From NCBI GenBank assembly GCA_037953625.1, contig CM075656.1, forward strand, positions 70,141,001 to 70,205,000: 64,000 nt of DNA. Direction: 5' to 3'. The notes beneath the pieces were generated by a model. The model was not told the origin of the DNA, ran no database searches, and saw nothing but the letters and a program-made list of their open reading frames with translations. The translations under genes and the position numbers were made by a program. This DNA comes from Crotalaria pallida (Eukaryota > Streptophyta > Magnoliopsida > Fabales > Fabaceae). Position 1 is the stretch's first letter. Every line of letters begins with the position of its first letter. This document shows positions 24,101 through 33,669 of the stretch, piece by piece.

Positions 24101-24186
24101 ATCATCACACCCCACGTTTCTCTCCTGGCCTCACCGCCACTTTTAGTTCCGGCCTTCCCGTTACGGTACGGGAAATATCTTACTAA
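21153..24186 (+). CDS. CYP94C1: CYP94C-type cytochrome P450 (jasmonoyl-isoleucine oxidation)
   Basis: Exons are 21153-22208 and 23686-24186, joined in phase 0 (..QEADQ then VIGEDKD..), giving about 518 residues. An N-terminal membrane anchor (LLFSSIMTIIIVIMIFTTF) points to the ER. Helix I carries AGRDTVAS. The K-helix ExxR is ESMR. The PERF-region motif is FKPQRWL, and the haem loop is FQAGLRVCLGKE with the Cys ligand. The stretches YLQAAAYESMRLYPPIQFDS and NPFKYPVFQAG are typical of CYP94C, whose Arabidopsis member oxidises 12-hydroxy-JA-Ile to the 12-carboxy form and so damps jasmonate signalling. The C-helix WxxxR has Lys in place of Arg (WRFQK), a mild substitution. CYP94 genes are usually intronless, so the intron is notable. 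The start was chosen from TATA position; 21174 or 21195 are alternatives. Family is firm, subfamily likely, substrate inferred. Confidence 0.9.
22209..23685 (+). other. Intron of the CYP94C gene
   Basis: The 1,477-bp intron begins GTACAC and ends GACAG. It is AT-rich and carries a Stowaway-type MITE at 23247-23594. Frame and conserved sequence continue across it with no missing residues, so it is probably spliced rather than an inactivating insertion. Confidence 0.8.
23247..23594. mobile_element. Stowaway-type MITE in the P450 intron
   Basis: The ends TACTTCCTCCATTTTATTG and, inverted, TACTCCCTCCGTTTAATTG match over more than 30 bp, including the inner GAGTTTGA(C/T)CTTTTAGA. It belongs to the same family as 32954-33305. 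Confidence 0.75.
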
Positions 24187-24835
24187 TTCTCAATTTGGTG
24201 ATTTATCTATTTTAAATGGTATTTAATTTTCAACTGTTGGTTGAAGAAACATCTTAGCATTTGTTTGGATCCACGCTAAAAGGATGATATAAGTATGTTT
24301 GACCAAAAGTTTGTGTTTTGTAACCTTTGGCAAACGTCCGTGTGGGGGATCGGATCTTCTGTCCTAAATCATATTTCAAACCCTACCCGCAACTAATCAC
24401 ATGTTATTAGAAAAAGTAACTTTCCAACTATTATGACATTTTTGTAATATTTAATTGAAATATGGTTAGCTGAAAACATGATTTGGAACATAGTTTGGGA
24501 TAGAGGATCCTCATCCGCATTTGGGAGTGACCAAACGCAAATACAAACATCCTTTAATCGACATAAATCATAATCAATCTTCATAAGAAGTAAGAATAAC
24601 AAGGCTCAAGAGGTGATGATAGGAATAAGAGTTTGATTCTTGGTGTACATGTGAAAATTTTTGTATGAGAAAACAAAACCCACTTCATTTGAAATGTACA
24701 TCTCCAAAAACAAGTTAATCGATCTCTGGTTATAGATTGGTGGACCATGGACATCCTTAGTTCTCACTTAATTCATATGAAGTAGGAACACACCACACCA
24801 AGCCAGGGTATAAAATCTGTCACTAAAAGTGTGTT
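24187..24835. other. P450 3' flank and spacer
   Basis: No gene is supported. 24250-24545 is bounded by GCATTTGTTTGGATCCACGC and an inverted TTTGCGTTTGGTCACTCC, so it may be a DNA-transposon remnant; similar GTGCGTTTGGTTCCACG sequence occurs at 7800. No target duplication was found. Confidence 0.4.
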
Positions 24836-24840
24836 GTATG

Positions 24841-26584
24841 TGTTGGGTATTCAAGAGTGAGATTAAGTCCCACATTGGATAGGATGAGACGGGTGAGAAG
24901 GTTTATAAGTGGCAAGACCCATAGAACCGTTGCCTTATAGTTTTGGTTCAGGATGTGGTGTCTCACTTATGGGTGGCTTCTCACTATTCTCATGACCCTG
25001 GAGCAATGTGACTCCCCGGTGGTTGGAGCCTCCCTGGTTACAGGTCCGAACTCTGGTATCAGAGCCGATGGTTCGGCTGGGACATGGTGGAGCAAGGGGA
25101 AGTGATCGGTAAGTGTGGGGATTCACACTTGAAGAGGGAGATTGTTGGGTATTCAAGTGTGAGATAAAGTCCCACATTGGATAGGATGAGACGAGTAAGA
25201 AGGTTTATAAGTGGCAAGACCCATAGAACCATTGCCTTACACTTGAAGAGGGAGATTGTTGGGTATTCAAGTGTGAGATAAAGTCCTACATTGGATAGGA
25301 TGAGACGAGTGAGAAGGTTTATAAGTGGCAAGACTCATAGAACCATTGCCTTAAGGTTTTGGTTCAGGATGTGGTGTCTCAATTATGGGCGGTTGCTCGC
25401 TATTCTCATGACAGTAGAGCAATGTGATTCCCCGGTGGTTGGAACCTCCCCGGTTGAAGGTCTTGATAGTGGTATCAAAGTCGATGATTCGGCTGAGACA
25501 TAGTGACAGTGGTATCAAAGCCGATGGTTCGGTTGGGACATAGTGTATCAAGGGGGAGTGACCAGTAAGTGTGGGAATTCACACTTGAAGGCGGAGATTG
25601 TTGGTTATTCAAGTGTGAGATAAAGTCCCACATTGGATAGGATGAGATGCGTGAAAAGGTTTATAAGTGACAAGACCCATAGAACAATTGTCTTAAAGTT
25701 TTGGTTCAAGATGTGGTGTCTCACTTATAAATGGCTCCTCACTATTCCCATTACCCTGTAGCAATGTGACTCCCTGGTGGTTGGAGCCTCCCCGGTTGAA
25801 GGTCCTGACTCTGGTATTAGAGCCGATGGTTCGGCTGGGAGATGATGGATCAAGGGTGAGTGACCGGGAAGTGTGGGAATTCACATTTGAAGGGGGAGAT
25901 TGTTGGGTATTCAAGTGTGAGATGAAGTCTCACATTGGATAGGATGGGATGCGTGAAAAGGTTTATAAGTGGCAAGACCCATAGAACCATTGCCTTAAGG
26001 TTTTGGTTCAGGATGTGGTGTCTCACTTATAAGTGGTTCCTCACTATTCCCATGACCTTGGAGCAATGTGACTCCCCAGTGGTTAGAACCTCCCCGGTTG
26101 AAGGTCTTGACAGTGGTATCAAAGCCGATGGTTCAATTGGGACATGGTGGATCAAGGGGGAGTGATCGGTAAGTGTGGGGATTCACACTTGAAGGGGGAG
26201 ATTGTTGGGTATTCAAGTGTGAGATAAAGTCCCACATTGGATCGGGTGGTACGAGTGAGAAGGTTTATAAGTGGCAAGACTCATAGAACCATTGCCTTAA
26301 GGTTTTGGTTCAGGATGTGTTGTCTCACTTATGGATGGATTCTCACTATTCACATGACCCTGGAGCAATGTGACTCCCCGGTGGTTGGAGCCTCCCCGGT
26401 TACAAGTCCGGACAAAATATGTAACTCCCTTGTGGTTGGAGCCTCCCCAGTTGAAGGTTCTGACAGTGGTATCAGTGAATCAAAACCTTAAGGCAATGGT
26501 TCTATGAGTCTTGCCACTTATAGACCTTCTCACCCATCACATCTTATCCAATGTGGACTTCATTTCACACTTTGATACCCAACA
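24841..26584 (+). mobile_element. TRIM retrotransposon array with inverted terminal LTR
   Basis: Six direct copies of a TGTTGGGTATTCAAG unit start at 24841, 25143, 25257, 25599 (TGTTGGTTATT), 25901 and 26203. Full units are 302 bp: an LTR of about 212 bp (25901-26112 is clearest), a methionine-tRNA primer site (TGGTATCAAAGCC), about 90 bp of non-coding interior, and a polypurine tract GAAGGGGGAGAT. That is the TRIM structure: LTRs, PBS and PPT without genes. The 25143 unit is shortened to 114 bp by an internal deletion; the 25257 unit is longer (342 bp). The last unit has a partial internal duplication (about 26360-26460) and runs into an inverted LTR piece. The 5-bp repeat GTATG (24836-24840 and 26585-26589) flanks the whole structure. 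Small frames on both strands repeat with the units and are not genes. Confidence 0.88.
26474..26584 (-). repeat. Inverted partial TRIM LTR at the right end
   Basis: Read on the minus strand this is TGTTGGGTATCAAAGTGTG and the following roughly 110 bp of the LTR start, up to TTAAGGTTTTGATTCAC. The outer right terminus is therefore the LTR 5' (U3) end, not the expected LTR 3' end. It directly abuts the right GTATG duplication. Confidence 0.85.
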
Positions 26585-26659
26585 GTATGTATCACAGATT
26601 TCTTGTAGTGTTACATAGTTGTAAAATTTTGATATATTTCTTGTAGTGTTACATAGTTG

Positions 26660-27349
26660 TAGAGCTGTCAAAATGGGCCGGCCCGCCCTGGTTCGGGCCG
26701 GCCTGGCCCGGATGCGGGCCATAACGGGTCCGGGCTAAAAAGCCCGGCTACAAATTGAATACCGTATCATACAGCCCAAACCCGCACTATACCGGGCTGC
26801 GGGTTTGTGCGGGCCAACCCTCATAATTTTTTTTTAAAATTAAATGCAAAAAAAAAACTTAAATTGAAGTAACTCATTCATTATTCACTTCACCTTTTTT
26901 TAAGTTAAGTTTAGCTTATCAGGTAAAAAATTTATCAAACTTGGTCTCAAATTATCGTAGCAGACTAGCAGTGATGGATCAATACTAAGAACTTCATTTA
27001 AATTAATTGGCGCCTTCAGTATTTGCACTTCACAAATGTAAGAATAATAATAAGATTAATCTAAAAACCTAAACTAGTCTCAAATAGTACATTATTAATC
27101 TTGTTATTATTTAGATTTAGGTTAGTTTTAGACTAGTTTAGGTTTTTATTTTATTTTTAATATTAACATAGACCGGGCCTAAACCTGGCCGGGTAAACCC
27201 GGCCCTAGCCTGGGTTTTTATAAGGCCCGGTCGGTCCGGGCTAATAAGCCCGGGTTAAGTTTTGGAGTAAGATTGGGGAACCCAAACCCGCACTTACCCC
27301 AGGTTTTTTGGTCCGGCCCGCATCGGTCCAGCCCATTTTGGCAGCTCTA
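26660..27349. mobile_element. Non-autonomous hAT element (690 bp), TSD CATAGTTG
   Basis: An exact 8-bp duplication CATAGTTG (26652-26659 and 27350-27357) flanks inverted ends TAGAGCTGTCAAAATGGGC and TAGAGCTGCCAAAATGGGC. Subterminal sequence is crowded with GGGCCGG and CCGGGCT-like motifs and the centre is AT-rich, the same architecture as the elements at 9.2 and 12.3 kb but a different family. Confidence 0.9.
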
Positions 27350-27632
27350 CATAGTTGTAAAATTTTGATATATTGTTTTGTTGATGCATGTCTAATGACA
27401 TATTTTAACTTGTTCAAAAAATTGTACGGAGATACTTTCAATTTTTTATATTTTTTATTTATTTCTTTCATTCAATGGTTATGATGTTTTTAACAACATT
27501 TAGTTTTATGTTTTAACTTGTTATTAAATTATTCAACAGCACAATTTTGTGCATTTTTTAAAAATTAAAATTGGGAATATTTTGACCCGTAAAAAATAAG
27601 TTTGCGATGGAAATTAGTGAACACATTTATTT

Positions 27633-27848
27633 TATTTTATTTTATTTTTACATCAAGAGTATCTTTGAGTCGAAAATTAATTCCCTTCGAGGCGTAGAAA
27701 TCATCGAAGTGAGTTTTGTCTTTATCAATAAAGTCTTTGCGTTTTGTCTTTATCAATAAAGTCTTTTCCATACCCATGATAGGGATCAAACTTCTGACAT
27801 CAAGATTAAGAAGTCCAGCTATCTATCAACTGTGCTGAGCTTTGTTAA
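27633..27848 (-). mobile_element. tRNA-derived SINE (family B, copy 3), 15-bp TSD
   Basis: The exact repeat TGAACACATTTATTT (27618-27632 and 27849-27863) flanks the element. On the minus strand it starts with a tRNA-like head (GTTGATAGATAGCTGG, GAAGTTTGATCCC) and shares its body with the copies at 14.35 and 63.08 kb. A short internal stretch (TTTGTCTTTATCAATAAAGTC, near 27715-27765) is duplicated. Confidence 0.8.
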
Positions 27849-27863
27849 TGAACACATTTATTT

Positions 27864-28039
27864 ATTAATGTACATAAACTAGTACCATATCCATGCAAAT
27901 TGCACGGGAATTAGTCACTTCTGGTATTTATTAACATAAAGTTAAATATTATTCTATTAGGTAGATTATACACAAATTTGAATTATATCAAATTAATCCT
28001 ACACGAAATCATTACTGTATTAAAAATACTACAACTTAA
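27864..28039. other. AT-rich spacer
   Basis: Nothing recognised between the SINE and the first palindromic MITE. Confidence 0.4.
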
Positions 28040-28189
28040 GGGCTGAGGTTAAGAGGCTAAAAGTAGATGCATTTTATTGGGAAATGTTGTATTGGTAGAA
28101 TAAAAACACTTTGTATTTATCTTTTCAATGAAATGCATCCACTTTTAGCCTCTTATCCTCAGCCCTTAGGGCTGAGGTTAAGAAAACCC
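28040..28189. mobile_element. Palindromic MITE, copy 1
   Basis: 28040-28165 (126 bp) has inverted ends GGGCTGAGGTTAAGAGGC and GGGCTGAGGATAAGAGGC, extended by CTAAAAGT and further matching sequence. On the right, after TTA, it continues into GGGCTGAGGTTAAGAAAACCC, half of an outer palindrome. A 3-bp TTA/TAA target suggests PIF/Harbinger-type MITEs; that family assignment is inferred. Confidence 0.65.
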
Positions 28190-29312
28190 ATAAAAAAATT
28201 ACAAAGTAATTCGTTTTTTTTAAAAGTGAGCATTAAAGGAACAACAACATATAACCTCGAGGAATGATATGTATAATTAGGATTATAAAATAACAAAACA
28301 ATTTTATTCAATAATGTAAAATGAATAACTATTAAATTACGTAAGAAATTAGATGAAATTCTTTGATATGGTCCAAAAACTCGATGAAATAGAACCTATA
28401 TGCTTGTTGAGGAAAGGTGAGTTGAAGAAAAAATGAAGCTGATTTTTTTAGTTTGTGCTCCAAAACCAAGTTATGAATTTGTCAAGACTATGTCACTTAA
28501 GCCAAAAACCAATGGCATTAATTACATTTTTAAATATTTAACAAAACAATAAATTTTATCAAAAAAATATGTGTATTTTTTTTAAAAAAAAATTATTTTA
28601 TTTTTTATATCACAAAATGAAAGAAAAAATGTTACACAAGGACCTCGTGTGTTGAATGAAAAGTAAATTTAAGATGCTTTGGACTACTACATAGTGTTCC
28701 AGATAGAAAATTAATCGACCATGAAACCCATGCGAGATAAATTTGCAGACAGATGATCTTTCCAATCTTTTGGTGGAGTTAACCGAAGCTTCTGATTTTG
28801 ATGAGAGAGACATTACTTTATCAGATGTGGAGGCATGAAGTTGGTATGACGGGTGGTCAGTTTTTTACCGTTGATCTTTGTCTTAACTTTTTGCTTGGTG
28901 TAAAAATGTCGTAGGATGTGACATTTCTTCGTTTTGCTCGTTGTATATAGTGAGTTATCTTTTGTTTTTGTGATCCAAAGTTTTATTACTTGGGATTTGG
29001 TGTTTGTTCTAATTTTGCTTTCCAGCAAATGACATCGTGGGCTCGACTTTGCTAACAAGCGAGTATAATAATCAGCATATGGTAATTCAGTGTCTAAATG
29101 CTCGGTTTAAAGTAATATTCTCTTGGTCCAGTAGACAAAGATTACAAAGTAATTCATTTCTTTTAAAAAGTAAACATGAGACAAGCACTCTGCCTATAAG
29201 ACCGAGGAATGATACGAATAATTAGGATAGTATAAGAAATGCAACATAACTTTCAACCTATGCAACAAAAGACAATAACAGCAATATTAATCGAAAATAC
29301 ATAAAAAAAAAA
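28190..29312. other. Spacer between twin MITEs
   Basis: AT-rich with short reading frames (for example 28610-28813 and 28813-29058 on the minus strand) that have no recognised domains. Short segments recur (ATTACAAAGTAATTC at about 28198 and 29142; GAGGAATGATA at about 28259 and 29207; also near 30180), suggesting local duplication of an unidentified repeat. Confidence 0.4.
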
Positions 29313-29486
29313 GGGTTTGCTTAACCTCAGCCCTTAGGGCTGAGGATAAGAGGTAAAAAAGTAGAAAAAAAGTCTTGGAATACTAACCCACTAACTCTTA
29401 AAGTATTAAACATTTAATCTTTCAATGCAAAAATACTTTTTTTAGTCTCTTATCCTCAGCCCTTAAGGCTGAGGTTAAGAAAATCC
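29313..29486. mobile_element. Palindromic MITE, copy 2, nested in a split palindrome
   Basis: An inner 126-bp element (29337-29462) with GGGCTGAGG ends is flanked on each side by TTA. Outside the TTAs lie two halves of another inverted repeat: GGGTTTGCTTAACCTCAGCCC (29313-29333) and its near complement (29466-29486). The inner element has the same length as copy 1 at 28040-28165. Confidence 0.7.
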
Positions 29487-29829
29487 AAAAAAAAATTATC
29501 TTCGCAGGTAATGCTTTCGTTACGATAAGTTTAAACTTAAATCCTTCTTTAATGCCATGTTGGATGCAAAGAAGCACCACACTTTTGAAATATACCATTC
29601 ATTAATAGAAGAAAACAAAAGATGGCTTTTAAGGTCTGCACCGTGGTCTGTATTGGAATGACCTTTGGTATTCATTAACATAAATTCAAATAATACTCTA
29701 TTAGATAAATTATTCCAGAAGTTTGAATTGTGTCGAAGTAATCTCAAGCAAAATCATTACTATATTAAAAATAATACAATAATGGATAGCAATTTTTTAA
29801 GTTAAAATAATTAATCAAAGATTACAAAG
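29487..29829. other. Spacer
   Basis: No gene supported. The minus-strand 75-codon frame at 29520-29747 has no recognised domain. Confidence 0.4.
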
Positions 29830-30129
29830 TACTCCTTCCGTTTCACTTTAAGTGTCTTTTTGGACTTTTGCACATAAATTAAGAAAATGTTGATTATGAT
29901 GATTATTGTAAGTTTTATGTGTATTTTATCAAAAATACCCCTATTTAATATTTTTATTTTGTCAATGCCTCATTACTAGTATTACAAATTTCAAAACTAA
30001 AACAAAATTAAATGTAAGGGTAAATAAGGAAAAACAGTATTAAATGTTGCCTAGATTTGGTAGAAAGACACTTATTTTGAAACAAAACTTTGATGTTAAA
30101 AAGACACTTAAAGTGAAACGGAGGGAGTA
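29830..30129. mobile_element. Stowaway-type MITE (300 bp)
   Basis: The ends TACTCCTTCCGTTTCACTTT and, inverted, TACTCCCTCCGTTTCACTTT match almost perfectly and continue into TAAGTGTCTTTTT. TA ends fit Tc1/mariner insertion. Non-coding. Confidence 0.8.
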
Positions 30130-31024
30130 ATTCATTTCATTTAAAACATAGACGTGAGACAAACAACAGCATATAAAACCGAGGAATGATATTTATAAAT
30201 AGGATACAAAGTGTGCATGTGCTGGGCAATATAGCACTTATTGGATCCGTATATGATGCAATTTCTTTTTAATCATCTAAGCGAGTACAAGTGGTACTGC
30301 AAAATACACAGGAGCAAGGACGAAAGCCACCCCACATAGCTCATTAGCAAGATATGAGTAACATCTCTGCATGTAAAATTCACAACATGTAGAAACCAGT
30401 AACAGTACAAAAACGCCCCATCCTAGCTGAAGGCATATTGTACAAACAGAATTAAACAGAACAGAACAGCACTGAGCTCCTATTTCTTGGTACCGCAGCT
30501 TATGAGGTACTCAGTTGGGTAGTTGGGTTCATCATCCATTCATAATATGAAAATGATGCCATGAGTTTACGGCAATGTATTAAATTGCTTTTATTTGATA
30601 GGGGGCTTTACTTGAAGAAGAGTCTCGCTAAAAGTGCCCTTAGAGTTTAAAAACAATCGTGAATGCATATTACTCTGTGTTTCGAAAATCTAAAAAAATG
30701 CATTTTTCAATGGTTATTTATTACATTTAGCTTCTTAACAAGTGCACCAAGGACACTTATTAACATTTGCCCTTGAAGAATAATACTCCGTCCGTCTATA
30801 AAAAATACTAATAATAATAATTTTTTTTTAAAATTCGATAAAATTAAGGAGATATATATTTAACATTTTATCAACCATATCAATCAATTATTAAACAATT
30901 AATTTAATACATTATATATTGATTAATTAATCATAACTCAAAATTTAAATTTTTAAATATTTATTTATTATTGTAATTTTGGTTTGAGAAAAAAAAATTA
31001 TAAATTTTTACTCTCTTCATAGGA
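30130..31024. other. Spacer
   Basis: No gene or RNA supported. 30210-30550 has balanced base composition compared with its surroundings and might be unique or old genic sequence, but no frame or motif was recognised. A MITE-like arm (TACTCCGTCCGTC) begins near 30783. Confidence 0.4.
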
Positions 31025-32789
31025 CGGAGGGACCTCCACTCTTATATATAAATTTTTTTTGGGTTTTTATTTTGGTTATATTTATAAGATATCATTTCAA
31101 TTTTCAATAGTATTTAATTACTTCTTTCCACAAGCATCCCTATTAACTCTATATTGTTTAGAGTGTCAATAATAATTATAGGAGTAATTTCGAAAAAATA
31201 TATTAAATTTTCACATTTTCAATGTCACTAACAAATTTAACTATCTTCTTTGGTGAAAGAGAAAAGTCCCAAAATAAAAATCTTATAAATGAGACGGGAG
31301 AGAATATTTGGTACTCCTTCTGGTCCTATTTATAGGGCATACTTATCCATATCACACGGAGCAAAGAATGTAGTTAAGTTTCTTGAAAATTTAAAAAGAT
31401 ACGTTAACATTACAATTTTACACTCTTATCTTGTATTAGGAATTTCATAATAATGTATTACTATTTCACATTAATGGATAATGGCAAATAAGATAAAATA
31501 GCAATAAATGTTTCTTAAAACACTTATAAATAAGATAAAAAAATTTCTAGAATGTGTCCTATAAATAAAACCGGAGGATATATCAACATAGTATTTTGTT
31601 AATAACCGGATTTGAAACTCTTGAGTATCTTGAGTTATTAATACCAACTCTGTGGTAGTATTAAATCCATCCGAAGCATGGATTAATTGTTAATTAAATT
31701 CAATCAGATATCGCACGAGTTAATTGTTAATTAATTGCAATCGGATATATAAGTTCTCCCTCCATTTTATAATATTTGTCCTTTTAGCATTTTTTTTCTT
31801 GTTTCATATTCCTTCCGTCCCTAAATATAAAGTCCTTTCGATACTTTTATTTTGTTCTTATTTATAAAGTCTCGTACCAATTTTCAATGATCATTAATTA
31901 CTTTTTTCCACAAACATCCTTATTTATTTAACACTTATTAGATTCTCAATAATATTAACAGAGGGTAATTTTGAAATTACATATCAAAAGTTTACATTTC
32001 CAATACAATTAACTAAATTATTCCACTTTCTTAATGGACGTGAAATCCCCCAAAGAGGCTTTATATTTAGGGACGAAGGGAGTACCTTTTTGTCTTTTTA
32101 CAGTTCCAATACATAAACATATATTTCTTTCCAATTTTAACCTTTCATCCAACCATTTCATTTACTTCTCATTAATTTTATTTTTATGATCTCTTTCTTT
32201 CATTAATTATAAATACATTTATTATAAACTTATTTTCTGATAAGAATTTAATGCATAACAACTTTCAATACCTGGATAAATGAAAAGTCTTCTATGCATA
32301 ACAAAAATTTTGTGTTGTAAAGGGTGAAAAATTAAAAAGCTCTTGAAAATATGAGATTCATTTCAAAGGCAAATAACTATGCATTGACAGAATAAAAATA
32401 TTAAATAGGGCTACTTTTGACAAAATGCACATAAAACTTACGGTAATTATCATAATCAACATTTTTTTAATTTATGTGTCCAAATCCAAAAAGATAAATA
32501 TTATGAAACGGACCCACCGGTCCTATTTATAACAACCTTTTGGAGTTTTTATTCTGGTCATATTTATAAGACACATTTTCAATTTTCAATGATATTTAAT
32601 TACTTCTTTCCAAAAACACCCTTATAAAGTAAACACTTTTTAGAGTTTCAATAATAATTATATGAGTAGTTTTGATAAAGTATATCAAATTTTCACATTT
32701 GCAATGTCACTAACAAATTTATCCACTTTTCTTTGTAAGAGTGAAAAATCTCAAAAAGATCTTATAAATAGAATCGGAGGGAGTATAAT
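31025..32789. mobile_element. Cluster of Stowaway-type MITEs, partly nested
   Basis: Several elements lie end to end. 31312-31580 has ends TACTCCTTCTGGTCCTATTT and an inverted TATCCTCCGGTTTTATTTA. 31807-32084 has ends TATTCCTTCCGTCCCTAAAT and an inverted TACTCCCTTCGTCCCTAAAT. 32517-32789 ends, inverted, TACTCCCTCCGATTCTATTT. The 31807-32084 element splits another MITE whose left end (CTCCCTCCATTTTATAATAT) is at about 31757 and whose inverted right end lies near 32485-32512. 31025-31308 is a fourth, degenerate element. None is coding. Confidence 0.7.
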
Positions 32790-32953
32790 TTATTTATTAA
32801 ATGAATTATTAAATTTTTTAAGCTATACAAAGGTTTATGAACTTTGATAATAGTAACATAATTAAAAAACATTTCACTTCAGAATTGGAGTGTGACGGTG
32901 TTGGCGGTTTCTCTTTCTTAAGTAAGATCACAGAAAAGTAAGCTGTTGTTTTT

Positions 32954-33305
32954 TACTCTCTCCGTTTCATAATGTTTGACCTTTTAAGTCTAGGCACACA
33001 GATTAAAAAAGTGTTAATTATTGTAAGTATTATGTATAATTTGTCTAAAATGTCCCTATTTAATCCTTATTGAAAATTATAATAGTATTTAATTTTTATT
33101 AGTAAGTGTGTCCATTAATTAATGTATAATGATTTAGAGATGAAAGAGATGATAAAAGTAGAATTAACGAGGAGTAAGAGAAATGATTGAATGAAAGGTT
33201 AATATTTGAAAAAAAAATATGTTTGTGTATTGAAAATGTAAAAGGTCAAACATTGTGAAACAAGAAAAAAGTCTAAAAGGCAAAAATTGTGAAAGGGAGG
33301 AAGTA
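32954..33305. mobile_element. Stowaway-type MITE (352 bp)
   Basis: The ends TACTCTCTCCGTTTCATAAT and, inverted, TACTTCCTCCCTTTCACAAT continue into inner arms containing TTTGACCTTTTA. Sequence across the body closely resembles the MITE in the CYP94C intron (23247-23594), so they are two copies of one family. Confidence 0.75.
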
Positions 33306-33669
33306 CTGTGCATCTTGATAATGCTTTGTGTTCAGCAGTAGTGGATTAGTGCGCCACCAAATTAAAGTTGCAAATTAAATAAAGATACGCATGTTTGTCC
33401 TGTGTCTAATCACACTGATCTGGGGAAAAAAAATTTCAAAAGCATACCTAACTGATTTTATTTTACCCAAACTTAAATTTAAAAAGCAATCTTATTTGTA
33501 TATATCAAACGATTAGAAAAAAAAAAAGAAAACACAACAACAACAACAACAACAATCAAGCTTTCATCACATTAAGTGGAATCTATTATATAGATCAAAG
33601 GATATTACAGTAGTGTGTCATGAATTATATTTATTGATAAAATATTTACTTTTATATTTTTCTTAATTA
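33306..33669. other. Spacer with CAA microsatellite
   Basis: AT-rich, with a short (ACA)n run at about 33534-33554. No gene seen. Confidence 0.5.

Noticed and set aside
24841..25142. tRNA gene from the TGGTATCAGAGCC motif
   Set aside because: That motif is a primer-binding site complementary to a tRNA 3' end; no cloverleaf surrounds it.
24935..26491. Series of 66-90 codon frames in the TRIM region
   Set aside because: The same sequence is translated again in each repeat unit, on both strands; TRIMs are non-coding.
24841..26584. Regular direct repeats resembling a CRISPR-like or satellite array
   Set aside because: Units have LTR, primer-binding site and polypurine tract, and the block has a 5-bp target duplication; it is a TRIM array in a plant genome.
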